Positions 17,857-26,911 are shown, counted from the first letter of the stretch. The stretch is DNA of 27,815 bases from Amoeboaphelidium occidentale (GCA_023515795.1 JALGPX010000083.1:24795-52609); one strand, 5' to 3'. Notes: generated by a model not told the origin, from the letters alone. Translations and numbers: made by a program.

Positions 17857-17866
17857 GATTGGGTAG
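17857..17866 (+). promoter_or_regulatory. Shared GATTGGGTAG (inverted CCAAT) upstream of subtilase 1
   Basis: The 10-mer GATTGGGTAG, which contains ATTGG (inverted CCAAT), lies 59 bp before the ATG of the first subtilase. The same 10-mer occurs 42 bp before the ATG of the third. Two copies at matching positions suggest a CCAAT-type element, but this is inference from two sites. Confidence 0.35.
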
Positions 17867-17924
17867 CCTCTCTTACAGTAATTGAGTACAAGAGTGGTTG
17901 AAGTTGTATAGTTTCTCTGCTACG

Positions 17925-19898
17925 ATGCTGGCCTCTTCTTTACATAAAACACTCTATTCAATGCTGTATCTTTACTTCCTACTCGCACTTGTATGTTCTA
18001 CTGCTGTTTCAGGTTTGACGGTATCCTCTGATATTCTAAGCAAGCTGTCGGATGAATATCGTGGTCTTATTAGTAATCAAACAGTTAACGAAGCACTCAA
18101 TATCATACGAGCTCCTAATCAGACCCGTGTCAAGAATAAGTACATTGTGAAGCTGAAAGATGATGTGCCCATGAATCTGTTCAAGACTGTCGCAGGTTTA
18201 TTACAAAATTTACTAGGCGCAGAAATAGTTCATGAGCTCCAGCACGTATTCAAAGGTTTCGCGATAAATGTGGATATTGATCTACCTCTGGATTTGCTTA
18301 GGCGCATTCCATACATAGACTATGTGGAAGAAGATCGCATGATGTATTCAACGCAAGTCCAGAATTTGAATGATCAATTATGGGGATTAGATGCTTTGGA
18401 TAATAACATTAACCAGAGTTACAAATTTACTTTGACCGGAAAAGGAGTAAATGTTTACATATTGGATTCCGGAATTGATGAGGAGAATACTGAATTCGGT
18501 TCTCGTGGTCGACCTGTTTATACCGCCAGATTTCTTCAAAATTCACCCAGAGGGGATTGTACTGGGCATGGAACACACGTAGCTGGTATTATTGGTGGTA
18601 CTAATGTTGGTGTTGCAAAGTTGGCTAATCTCTTATCACTTCGAGTTATTGGATGTCAAGATGAGAGTTTGAACAGCGAGATAGTTGCTGCTATTGACTG
18701 GATTACTGCTAACCATGTCAAACCTGCCATTATAAATATGTCACTTGGGCCTAAACAAGACCAATCTGGTATTTATCCTCGATCTGAAGCTATGGATCGC
18801 TCTATTCAAGCAGCTGCCAATGCTGGAATAGTTTTTGTAGTTGCTGCTGGTAATGACAACATGGACTGCTGTAGAGGAAGTCCGGCTGGTTCCCCAGGTG
18901 CAATACCAGTTGCATCCTCTAATCAACGAGGTTTTCGGTCTTCATTCTCGAATTATGGACCTTGTGTAAAATTTTTTGCTCCTGGCAATGATATTCTTTC
19001 TTCAAAACCTGGCGGTGGATATCAAATGAAGAGAGGAACTAGTCAGGCTGCACCTTTTGTTGCTGGAGTAGCTGCTCTTTACATGGAACAGAATCCGCGG
19101 GCAAGTCCTTCTGATGTTGTTAACGCATTACAAGCAATATCAGTTAAGGGAATTATTCAAGATTCTCAAACTGCTCCAAATATCTTTCTGCAGGCTTTTG
19201 CTCCTAATTTGCCAAACACAGACAATTTGGTTCGTTTGTCTCCTCCGACGGCCGTTACTGATGGAGCGAAAGGTATCGACTGGCAAAATTTATCAAGAAC
19301 GATAGGATTTGTGGTGGGCGGTTTAGCAGTTGCTGGTTTGATATTCGGTGGTGGTTGGTGGTTGAAAAAGAAAATCGAGAGTAACGAACAAGCTGGCAAA
19401 ACGTTTGCAGAAAATAATCCATCATCAGGGACTCATTTTTTGAATGGATTCGGCGAAGTTAATGGAAGAAGACAGTCCACTAAACTTCAAAGGCTAAAAC
19501 AATCCAGGACAGTTGAAGATTCTGTTGATTTTGGCCATCCACACGGACAACCTCAATTTCTGGAACAGCGCCAAGTCCCAATGATGCAATCATTTGATCA
19601 AGCACCGATAATGCACGAAATTCAGACGAAGAATCCTATGTATTTAAACAGGCCACCTAGCCTTTTATCGCCAGATGAGTATGTGCCTCCAGTTCCTCCT
19701 GCTAGAGCCAAGAAAAACCTTAAGTTAAATCCTAGCAATTATCAAAACGCTATGTCGCCAATATCTCCTGGTCACTTGGTTGATTATTACTACATTGAAG
19801 GTCAAGGCCTTTCACCTGAGAGTCCTAATGAAATGATTGGATTTCACGACGAGCAGATGTTCCCGACAAGATCTGGTCCACTTCCGCCACGGCGCTGA
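17925..19898 (+). CDS. Type I membrane subtilisin-like protease, paralogue 1
   Basis: Single-exon gene of 657 aa. ATG 17925 gives a clean signal peptide (MLYLYFLLALVCSTAVSG). Next come an I9 prodomain (KYIVKLKDDV to YIDYVEEDRM, ending STQVQ at residue 146) and an S8A proteinase-K/aqualysin-type domain. The catalytic triad is D181 (YILDSGID), H215 (CTGHGTHVAG) and S373 (GTSQAAP), with oxyanion Asn in AAGNDN. Predicted disulfides are C212-C244 and a second pair around DCC and YGPC. A transmembrane helix (about 460-482) precedes KKK, then a cytosolic tail of about 170 residues with NPMY (19632-19643), VPPVPPAR (19683-19706) and terminal PLPPRR (19878-19895). This is probably a surface or secretory-pathway protease whose tail binds cytosolic adaptors. 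It is the first of three tandem paralogues on one strand. Confidence 0.92.
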   Translation: MLASSLHKTLYSMLYLYFLLALVCSTAVSGLTVSSDILSKLSDEYRGLISNQTVNEALNIIRAPNQTRVKNKYIVKLKDDVPMNLFKTVAGLLQNLLGAEIVHELQHVFKGFAINVDIDLPLDLLRRIPYIDYVEEDRMMYSTQVQNLNDQLWGLDALDNNINQSYKFTLTGKGVNVYILDSGIDEENTEFGSRGRPVYTARFLQNSPRGDCTGHGTHVAGIIGGTNVGVAKLANLLSLRVIGCQDESLNSEIVAAIDWITANHVKPAIINMSLGPKQDQSGIYPRSEAMDRSIQAAANAGIVFVVAAGNDNMDCCRGSPAGSPGAIPVASSNQRGFRSSFSNYGPCVKFFAPGNDILSSKPGGGYQMKRGTSQAAPFVAGVAALYMEQNPRASPSDVVNALQAISVKGIIQDSQTAPNIFLQAFAPNLPNTDNLVRLSPPTAVTDGAKGIDWQNLSRTIGFVVGGLAVAGLIFGGGWWLKKKIESNEQAGKTFAENNPSSGTHFLNGFGEVNGRRQSTKLQRLKQSRTVEDSVDFGHPHGQPQFLEQRQVPMMQSFDQAPIMHEIQTKNPMYLNRPPSLLSPDEYVPPVPPARAKKNLKLNPSNYQNAMSPISPGHLVDYYYIEGQGLSPESPNEMIGFHDEQMFPTRSGPLPPRR

Positions 19899-20036
19899 GT
19901 AAAATAGACCTTTTAACATTATCTGTTCTTTCATAAACCACATTTTTTTCGCACACATGTAACAATCACATGGAAATCTGTAGCAGGATACATGATTCAC
20001 TGCGAATCATTCCGTTGTATCAAGCTTCTTCTTGAA

Positions 20037-21713
20037 ATGAACAAATATTGTATAATTGCCCTGTTGTGTATGCTTTACAATGCATTCGCCCATTCAGACC
20101 TTGAGACAATAGATAGAATGCTTGATGAAGCAGATGAAGCATTGGATAGTGTGGCAAACTCATCATTCAAGTATATCAAAGTTCCGGATTATATGCGCGT
20201 CAAGGACAGGTACATAATCAGATTGAAGCCTGATCTGGATGAGGAGATATACGAGAAGGCGTTGAAGGTTCTGAACGAAGCGCAGAGCATCGGTTTGGTA
20301 CACAAGCTTGAGAACGTGTTTCGCGGGTTTATCATTGAAGCACCAGAAAAACTTCCGCTTGATGTCTTGGAAGCGATTCCACATATCGCCACCATAGAAG
20401 AGGATCGAACGCTTGTTTCTACTCAAGTACAGAAGCTGAATTCCGAACTATGGGGACTTGATACATTGGACTCTAAGCTAGACAGAGACGGAGGTCAGTA
20501 CTCATTCGATCTAACTGGCAAAGGGGTCAACATTTATGTTATTGATAGTGGACTTGATGAAGGTCATAGAGAGTTCGCGAATGGAAACCGTGGGAGAATT
20601 GTTTATACTGCGAACTCAGTCAAAAACATACAAAAACAAGACTGTTCTGGTCATGGTACTCATGTCGCTGGAATTATTGGCGGTAAGAATGTTGGCGTTG
20701 CTAAAGAAGCCAATGTGTTCTCACTGAGGGTTGTCGATTGTGAAGATCAAACAATCAACTCTGAAGTTATCGCAGCACTTGACTGGCTTGTTGCAAACCA
20801 TCGGAAACCAGCCGTTATAAATATCTCATTGGGGCCAAAATTGGACCCTCTTCTTGGTAGGTATCAAAGATCTGATCAATTAAGAAATGCGATTCAAGGT
20901 GCAATTAACGCTGGAATCACTGTTGCAATTGCAGCCGGGAATGATAATCGTGATGCTTGTGAGTCTGGTGCAACGAATGCACTTGGAAGTATTGTTGTTG
21001 GTGCGGTTGATAGAAACAGCGCGAAACTTGACATTTCGAATTATGGCAACTGTGTTACATTGTATGCGCCAGGCGGTGATGTTTTGAGTGCTCAAGCAGG
21101 AGGTGGATATCAGTTACGAAGTGGCACATCTCAAGCTACACCTTTTGCAGCAGGAGTTGCAGCTTTGTATTTACAAAGAAATCCTGGTGCAACTCCGGCC
21201 GACGTCAGGAACGCACTGATTCAAAACGCGATGCCACTAAGACAACTTAACAGTTTATTCTTACAGTCTGTTTCAATTCCAACTGGTATTCAGCCTGACA
21301 TTATAGCTTTCGATTCGCTGGACACGATAACTGCTCAATCTCAAAAGTGGTGGAGTTTCGTTAGAAGGAAAGAATTTATTATCGGGGTTGCCGCTGCTGG
21401 GGGATTCTTTGTTGTTGCATTAGTGGCGTGCCTAATATGTTGTTGCAGGAAAAAGAAAGAAGAAAACAGAAAGACGGTGAATGACTTTGACCCTGTAATG
21501 ATTACTAGCAGCGGTCGCAGAAACAAGATGGATAATCAAAGAGGTCCTCCTAAAGCAAGCAATACACGGAGACCAAGCTCAGTTGCAATTCCTATGTTGA
21601 GCGCACAAAAGAAAAATCCGCCAAGAATCATGCTTGATACGTCGTTTGAGTCTTTGGATCTTGCTGCAGGAAGACGTAAAGGACCATCTCCAACAAGAAA
21701 AGCATATCGATAA
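20037..21713 (+). CDS. Type I membrane subtilisin-like protease, paralogue 2
   Basis: Single-exon gene of 558 aa. ATG 20037 places a signal peptide (MNKYCIIALLCMLYNAFA) at the start; the upstream in-frame ATG at 19992 would add 15 residues and make a poor signal sequence, though it cannot be excluded. I9 prodomain: DRYIIRLKPDLDEE to IATIEEDRT, ending STQVQ at residue 132. S8A triad: D170 (YVIDSGLD), H206 (CSGHGTHVAG), S365 (GTSQATP); oxyanion Asn in AAGNDN. The C203-C235 pair is 32 apart as in paralogue 1, and the second pair (DACESG, YGNC) is also kept. The transmembrane helix (GVAAAGGFFVVALVACLI) is followed by CCCRKKK, a possible palmitoylation site, and a basic tail with FDPVM where the other two have NPxY. 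All core residues are intact. Confidence 0.92.
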   Translation: MNKYCIIALLCMLYNAFAHSDLETIDRMLDEADEALDSVANSSFKYIKVPDYMRVKDRYIIRLKPDLDEEIYEKALKVLNEAQSIGLVHKLENVFRGFIIEAPEKLPLDVLEAIPHIATIEEDRTLVSTQVQKLNSELWGLDTLDSKLDRDGGQYSFDLTGKGVNIYVIDSGLDEGHREFANGNRGRIVYTANSVKNIQKQDCSGHGTHVAGIIGGKNVGVAKEANVFSLRVVDCEDQTINSEVIAALDWLVANHRKPAVINISLGPKLDPLLGRYQRSDQLRNAIQGAINAGITVAIAAGNDNRDACESGATNALGSIVVGAVDRNSAKLDISNYGNCVTLYAPGGDVLSAQAGGGYQLRSGTSQATPFAAGVAALYLQRNPGATPADVRNALIQNAMPLRQLNSLFLQSVSIPTGIQPDIIAFDSLDTITAQSQKWWSFVRRKEFIIGVAAAGGFFVVALVACLICCCRKKKEENRKTVNDFDPVMITSSGRRNKMDNQRGPPKASNTRRPSSVAIPMLSAQKKNPPRIMLDTSFESLDLAAGRRKGPSPTRKAYR

Positions 21714-21799
21714 ACGGAAGAGTTTTTATTAAACGGTTTTAAGAGGAGATATCACGAGAATTAAAATAAATTTTCTCTGCTTATTGACGCCATTCATGT

Positions 21800-21861
21800 T
21801 GTAACGGTTTCATGTCACGATTGGGTAGAATTTTGTGCGCTGAAATTCTGTAACGGTTTCA
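21800..21861 (+). promoter_or_regulatory. Two copies of TGTAACGGTTTCA upstream of subtilase 3
   Basis: The 13-mer occurs at 21800-21812 and 21849-21861, 49 bp apart, the second ending 8 bp before the ATG. Each is an imperfect dyad: TGTAAC and the reverse complement of GTTTCA (TGAAAC) differ at one base around a central G. It also contains TAACGG, the core of MYB-type sites. A partial relative (AAACGGTTT) lies at about 21731. Which factor binds, if any, is unknown. Confidence 0.4.
21819..21828 (+). promoter_or_regulatory. Shared GATTGGGTAG (inverted CCAAT) upstream of subtilase 3
   Basis: Same 10-mer as upstream of subtilase 1, here between the two TGTAACGGTTTCA copies and 42 bp before the ATG. 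Paralogue 2 has no copy in its upstream region. Confidence 0.35.
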
Positions 21862-21869
21862 AATACATC

Positions 21870-23585
21870 ATGATATCTTTAAGCCGCCTCTATCTGCTCA
21901 CAATTCTGGTATCAATATTACAGATTTCTTTATGCTCGCCGCTGAACGTGAACTTATCGGATATTCTTGGAAAGTTTAGCGGTCAGACAAGCAACTTCAC
22001 GTTTGTTTCAGCTCACAACTCCACACGCATTCGAAACAGCTACATCATAAAGCTAAAGCAAGACGTGGAGCCAACGGTGATACGCGTCATAGAAAATGGA
22101 CTGAGGGCGTTAGGTATCGAAATTGGACATACCATGCAAGAAATATTCAAAGGATTTACGATTACTTGCGATGGCGATCTTCCATTAGAACAGATCCGCA
22201 GATTGCCTTTTATAGAAGTTATTGAAGAGGATACGAAGCTATTTGCCACTCAAGTCCAAGATATCAAAGAACTTTGGGGTTTAGACAGACTTGATCAAAC
22301 ATCCTTACCTCTAGACAAATCATATACATTCGATTTAACAGGAAACAATGTCAACATATATTTGGTAGATTCTGGTGTTGATCTTAAGCATCCAGAGTTA
22401 GCAGGTCGCGCTGTAGTGACTTACACTGCTCCAACACTTCAATATCAAGAAGGAGATGAAACACAACACGGCACACATACTTCAAGCATTGCAGCTGGTA
22501 CCAATGTTGGTGTTGCAAAGAGAGCGAAAGTTTTCATGCTCAAAGTGATTGACCGAAACAATGAATCTAAGAATTCGGATATTGTTGTTGCGTTGGACTT
22601 CCTTGTCAGAACACACACCAAGCCAGCTGTTCTCAATATGTCTCTAGGTCCATCGCCTATAAATGGTGTTTATCCACGCTCAGGAATACTTGATATGGCT
22701 GTAAGAAGGGTATTAATGGCAGGCATAACCGTAGTTGCAGCAGCAGGAAATGATGGTATCAACGCATGCACAGGATCTCCTGCATCAACGGACGGAGTTA
22801 TTACAGTCAGTGCAATCGACCAGAATGACAACAAACCAGATTTTGCATCGTTTGGAGAGTGCGTCAGTTTTTATGCTCCAGGACAGAATATTCTTGCAGC
22901 TAGAGCTGGTGGTGGCTACGTTAGGAAAGATGGCACCTCTCAGGCAGCTCCATTTGTTACAGGTGTTGCCGCATTATATTTGGAAAGGTTTCCAGATGCT
23001 TCTCCACAACAAGTGCTCAACGCTCTTAGAGAGGCAGCAGCAAAAAATCTCGTTCCAAACTCTAGATCATCACAGAATTTCATAATTCAGTCGGTTTCCG
23101 TTCCGCAGAAGGGCTCAGAAGCAGCAAACAGAAAATTAGTGGACCTTGCTCCAGCATCATCAATCATTGAAACTCCTATTGCTGCAGAGGCCAACATTAT
23201 ACTCTATGTTATCATTGCAGTTCTTACAATAATGTTTCTTCTACTTGTCATTATTAAGTTGCACCAGAGACATCAAAAATCCAAGAAGAGATCAAGTATC
23301 AATGGTGGCGTTGCTGTTGAAGATGCTGTCATGATAAACAACAACAATCCCATCTACTTCAAGACTAAACAGCACATCAAGCAAAAGCACAATAGCGCAC
23401 CAGTGACTGCTTATGCTAAACAGAACTCGCGTGGTCCTAAAAACGATCATAATATTGCGTCGAACCTAAGTGCGAATCCAAGTGATAAACAACTCCCTGA
23501 CATACCGCCAAATTATGATGAAAACAAGCGCACGATGAAGCCAAGTCGAAGGCACAGCTCTCTACCTTTTAGCAATAAAGACTAG
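21870..23585 (+). CDS. Type I membrane subtilisin-like protease, paralogue 3
   Basis: Single-exon gene of 571 aa. Signal peptide MISLSRLYLLTILVSILQIS; I9 prodomain from NSYIIKLKQDVEP to FIEVIEEDTK, ending ATQVQ at residue 130. S8A triad: D167 (YLVDSGVD), H200 (TQHGTHTSS), S357 (GTSQAAP); oxyanion Asn in AAGNDG. It differs from its neighbours at the first disulfide: Glu197 and Arg229 occupy the two Cys positions, and GHGTH is QHGTH. The second Cys pair (NACTGS, FGEC) is kept. The transmembrane helix (IILYVIIAVLTIMFLLLVII) leads into a basic tail with NPIY (23346-23357) and LPDIPPNYDE. Triad, oxyanion and prodomain are intact, so it is probably active. The poly(A) signal of paralogue 2 lies at 21765-21770. 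Confidence 0.92.
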   Translation: MISLSRLYLLTILVSILQISLCSPLNVNLSDILGKFSGQTSNFTFVSAHNSTRIRNSYIIKLKQDVEPTVIRVIENGLRALGIEIGHTMQEIFKGFTITCDGDLPLEQIRRLPFIEVIEEDTKLFATQVQDIKELWGLDRLDQTSLPLDKSYTFDLTGNNVNIYLVDSGVDLKHPELAGRAVVTYTAPTLQYQEGDETQHGTHTSSIAAGTNVGVAKRAKVFMLKVIDRNNESKNSDIVVALDFLVRTHTKPAVLNMSLGPSPINGVYPRSGILDMAVRRVLMAGITVVAAAGNDGINACTGSPASTDGVITVSAIDQNDNKPDFASFGECVSFYAPGQNILAARAGGGYVRKDGTSQAAPFVTGVAALYLERFPDASPQQVLNALREAAAKNLVPNSRSSQNFIIQSVSVPQKGSEAANRKLVDLAPASSIIETPIAAEANIILYVIIAVLTIMFLLLVIIKLHQRHQKSKKRSSINGGVAVEDAVMINNNNPIYFKTKQHIKQKHNSAPVTAYAKQNSRGPKNDHNIASNLSANPSDKQLPDIPPNYDENKRTMKPSRRHSSLPFSNKD

Positions 23586-23874
23586 CTTAATATCTTAAGG
23601 AATATCACTCACGGAAATTACGGGCACGAAGACGCTCAAAAGGAAACGAACCAACAGGCCCACATGTCTAATGAAGATACACCAGAAAGCAAGCTAAATA
23701 CTTGTAATTCTATGCGCTTAACGGCTGAGCAGACTTGGTAACAGTGAACCCTAGAGTCGCTTCCATTTCGAAGTTTTGCCGATTTTTTTTCTTCAAAGTG
23801 TTCCGCGAGCAAACGTCAACAAAACTTCCGATCCGTTCAATTTCGAATTATTTACGACGCTGCTGCACAAAAGA

Positions 23875-26164
23875 ATGACTGAAAATATTTCCATAGAAAA
23901 TACGGAGACGCATACAAAAGAAATCGAAGGGGGCATTGAAGATTCAACAGAGCAGCTTTCCGAAGCCCCTGCAACCCAAGCGATTGTTATCCAACCTACG
24001 GAACAGACACAGGAGCCTCCGAAAGATGATCATCCGCCTGTAGCATCCAAGGCTCCTCTACCCGAAAGCACCGCACCGGTCAACCACAACAAAAGGCCAT
24101 TGGAACCGGAAGAAAACAACAGCGAGATGGACGATCAGAGCAAAAAGCCGAAATTGGAAGTTCAGAATGAAGTTTCCGATAAACATTTGCCGTTTGATGA
24201 TTCCGTCTTGGTTGCGCCTAAGCCGATAAGCGCTGTAGAGAATGAAGAGCCGATGGATTTGGCTTCAAGCAATATCAACCAGCAGAGCAACGAAAACATG
24301 GCACAGGGCGAAGAACACGGATATTCCGCCAACGAAGGCGCTGTTTCCAGTTCAGCCGTTAATGGTGCTCCACAGTCACACACCCAGTCCGGCGTGCTAA
24401 CAGGAGATGTGCTTCAAAAGGAACAAATGAAGTGGTGTCATCAAGTCCTTAAGAGCTTTAAGAGAAATTCTTCCGCTGAACCGTTCAAAACGCCCGTCGA
24501 TCCCGTCGCGCTGGGCATTCCTACATACTTTGATATTATAAAGAACCCGATGGATTTATCTACAATCGAGAAGAGACTGAATACGCTGGTTTACAATGTT
24601 GCAGATGACTTCATTGCTGATGTTCGACTAATGCTTAATAACTGTTTCACTTTCAATCCACCAGGCCATCAGATCCACATAATGGGCAAGAATCTTGAAA
24701 AGTCTTTGGAGAACTATTTGAAGAAGTTGCCGAAAGAAGGCGATCCTGTATCATCAGTGAATAACAGAAAGAGTTACGTATCGCACGGTAAGACTTTTTA
24801 CTACTTTTGATTAATATCTGAAGGATCTCCGCCTAATATACAACGACCAAAGAGAGATGTTCACCCGCCAACAGACTACGCGCAAATTCAACAGTTCGAT
24901 GAAGGAAAGAAAAAGAAATCCAGAAGATTTGGCGATGATATGAAGTTCTGTAGAAGAATTTATGATGAATTGATGAAAAAGAGCTATGCGCAATTCATGT
25001 CTGCGTTTTACTATCCTGTTGATCCTGTGGCTTTGGGAATTCCAACATACTTTGACATTGTTAAGCATCCTATGGATTTGTCTACTATGAGAAGAAAATT
25101 AGAAGTTGGCGAATATGAATCTGCTGATGATTTCTATGCTGATTTCGAATTGATGGTTGGTAATTGTTTAAAGTTCAATCCACCTGGTGATCCTGTGCAC
25201 ATCATGGGTATCAAAGCAAGAGACTTATTCCACCGCAAATGGAATGAGCGTTCATTAGCCAAAGCTGGGCGTCAATCTTCCTTGTCCGGAAGAAAGACTA
25301 GTTTGTACGAGAGGTAAAGCCGCTTGTCCGTTTTAGGGACTTAATTTATTTCGATTTAGTGATTCTGAGGAGTCAGAGTACGGAATGCAAATGAACTCTA
25401 ATATGAGCTCTATGCCATCTGCAATGCACGGCCATCAAGATGAATACAAAGCACAACAAATCAGCATGATCAAACAACAAATGAAAATGCTTCAACAACA
25501 ATTGGACATGTTAGAACAACAATCTGTTTACGGACAATCATATGCGCCAAAGCCGAAGAAAGTCAGGAAATCCACTGGCGCTGGAAGAAGACAATCTAAA
25601 CCTTTCTACGACAATGGCGTTTCATCATCTATGCCTGCTAACGGATCAGGTGCAGCCGTAGGAGGCGCAGATTCAGGGATCCAATCTTCAATGCCTCCTG
25701 GTCATTCAAGCACCCACCCAGGCCCAGCACCAGAAAAGAAGCAAAGAAAGAAGAAGGAAGTTGATGAGATTAGGGAAATTACATTTGAAGAGAAGAAGGA
25801 GTTGAGTTTGGCAATTAATGACCTGTCTGTTGACAAATTGGCTACAGTTGTCAGAATTATTCGTGAGTCTATGCCACAATTAGGGGGCGAGAATAATGAT
25901 GATGAGATTGAGTTGGACATTGACTCTTTGGATTTGAAAACTTTGAACCAACTGTATAACTTTGTTGTTGGAAAGAAGAATAAGAAGAACAGAAAGAGAC
26001 CAACGGAATTCGATGATTCCTCCAAAGTCCGTGAGTTCCAGAATGAATTGGCTAGAATCGATGGAAGACCACAAATCAATAAGGTACACACCGGTGTCCC
26101 TGTGGACAGCTTGAGCGAGAGCTCGGAGACTGATGATTCTTCCGGAATGAGTGATACTGACTAA
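23875..26164 (+). CDS. BDF1: BET family double-bromodomain protein (Bdf1/BRD-like), 3 exons
   Basis: Exons 23875-24787, 24824-25313 and 25360-26164 give 735 aa. Introns are 36 nt (GTAAGA...TGAAG) and 46 nt (GTAAAG...TTTAG). Bromodomain 1 (about 185-290) has PVDPVALGIPTYFDIIKNPM and NNCFTFNPP; bromodomain 2 (about 344-445) has PVDPVALGIPTYFDIVKHPM and GNCLKFNPP. The Asn before PP is the acetyl-lysine anchor and is present in both. The second intron joins a Ser/Asp/Glu-rich run (SDSEESE, a CK2-type site), followed by a Gln/Met-rich helix and a NET domain (about 605-685: EITFEEKKELSLAINDL, IELDIDSLDLKTLNQLYNFV). BET proteins read acetylated histone H4 and link TFIID to active promoters. The N-terminal 180 residues are acidic and disordered-looking. 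ATG 23875 is the first in frame. Confidence 0.95.
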
Positions 26165-26262
26165 TTCTTCAGTAACAACAAGTCAGATCACATAGTGGGT
26201 TAAAGTAGTAGAAGAAGAAAAGGGGTTAATTTACACGTGAAAATGTTTAAAAGTTAAAATTT

Positions 26263-26280
26263 AATAAAAAACGTAATAAA
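26263..26280 (+). terminator. Poly(A) signals after the BET gene
   Basis: Two AATAAA hexamers about 100 nt after the stop codon, in an A-rich stretch, are the likely 3'-end signals of the BET transcript. Confidence 0.55.
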
Positions 26281-26741
26281 AACGCTCGAAAAAGTCCTCT
26301 CACCTTCTTGTATTGCTTCTATCGGACTAACGGTCGATTAAGATTATGAAATTGAACAATGAACAGCCGTTCAGAGTCACGGCACTGATGATACAACAGC
26401 CCTGAGACGTAACTGGTGACTTGGAACTTCAGATCTACTCCGCTGTATCAGACTGAGCTGTTTCAAGCTCATATTGGAGAGATTGAGTGGTCTGTGGGGA
26501 GTACACGCTATTGGAGCCTGCCTCTAATTGACACAGAATTATACAGAGATTTCAACGAACGTTTGAAGTTCAATGCGTCTTGCTATCTCTGTGGAACTTT
26601 TATGCTTCTATGTTTGGAAATAAACATCTTGAAAGCCTGCTTTAACCACTCTGTAATCAGAACTTTGTTACACTCGTGCTCTATATTTTCGCGCTCAGAT
26701 GGTTGTTTCAACAGCTCGCCAGTATATTTATTTATCTATCC

Positions 26742-26911
26742 AATGACGCTTAAAGTGTGGGAAATCTTAGAGTCGTGGTGGTGTTGTTTCAGACTGATAT
26801 TTGATCTCATGCACAAACTCGATGGACTTTTTATTGAACATCCTTATCGTATGACTCTATTCCTTTATATTTGACAGGTAAAGAACTCTATATGCTATTT
26901 TGGAGCTAAAC
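26742..26911 (+). repeat. Diverged direct repeat, copy 1
   Basis: This copy aligns without gaps to 27090-27259 at a constant offset of 348 bp. Four blocks are essentially identical: AATGACGCTTAAAGT, GGTGGTGTTGTTTCAGACTG, TTTGACAGGTAAA and TATGCTATTTTGGAGCTAAA. The bases between them are strongly diverged. On the minus strand this copy has two stops in the frame that is open in copy 2. Possible identities are a decayed gene or transposon fragment, or a pair of conserved non-coding elements. Confidence 0.7.

Noticed and set aside
26416-26874. 152-codon frame after the BET gene
   Set aside because: It begins with GTG, has no recognisable domain, unusual Cys/Trp-rich composition, and overlaps the diverged repeat; kept only as an open question in the region entry.
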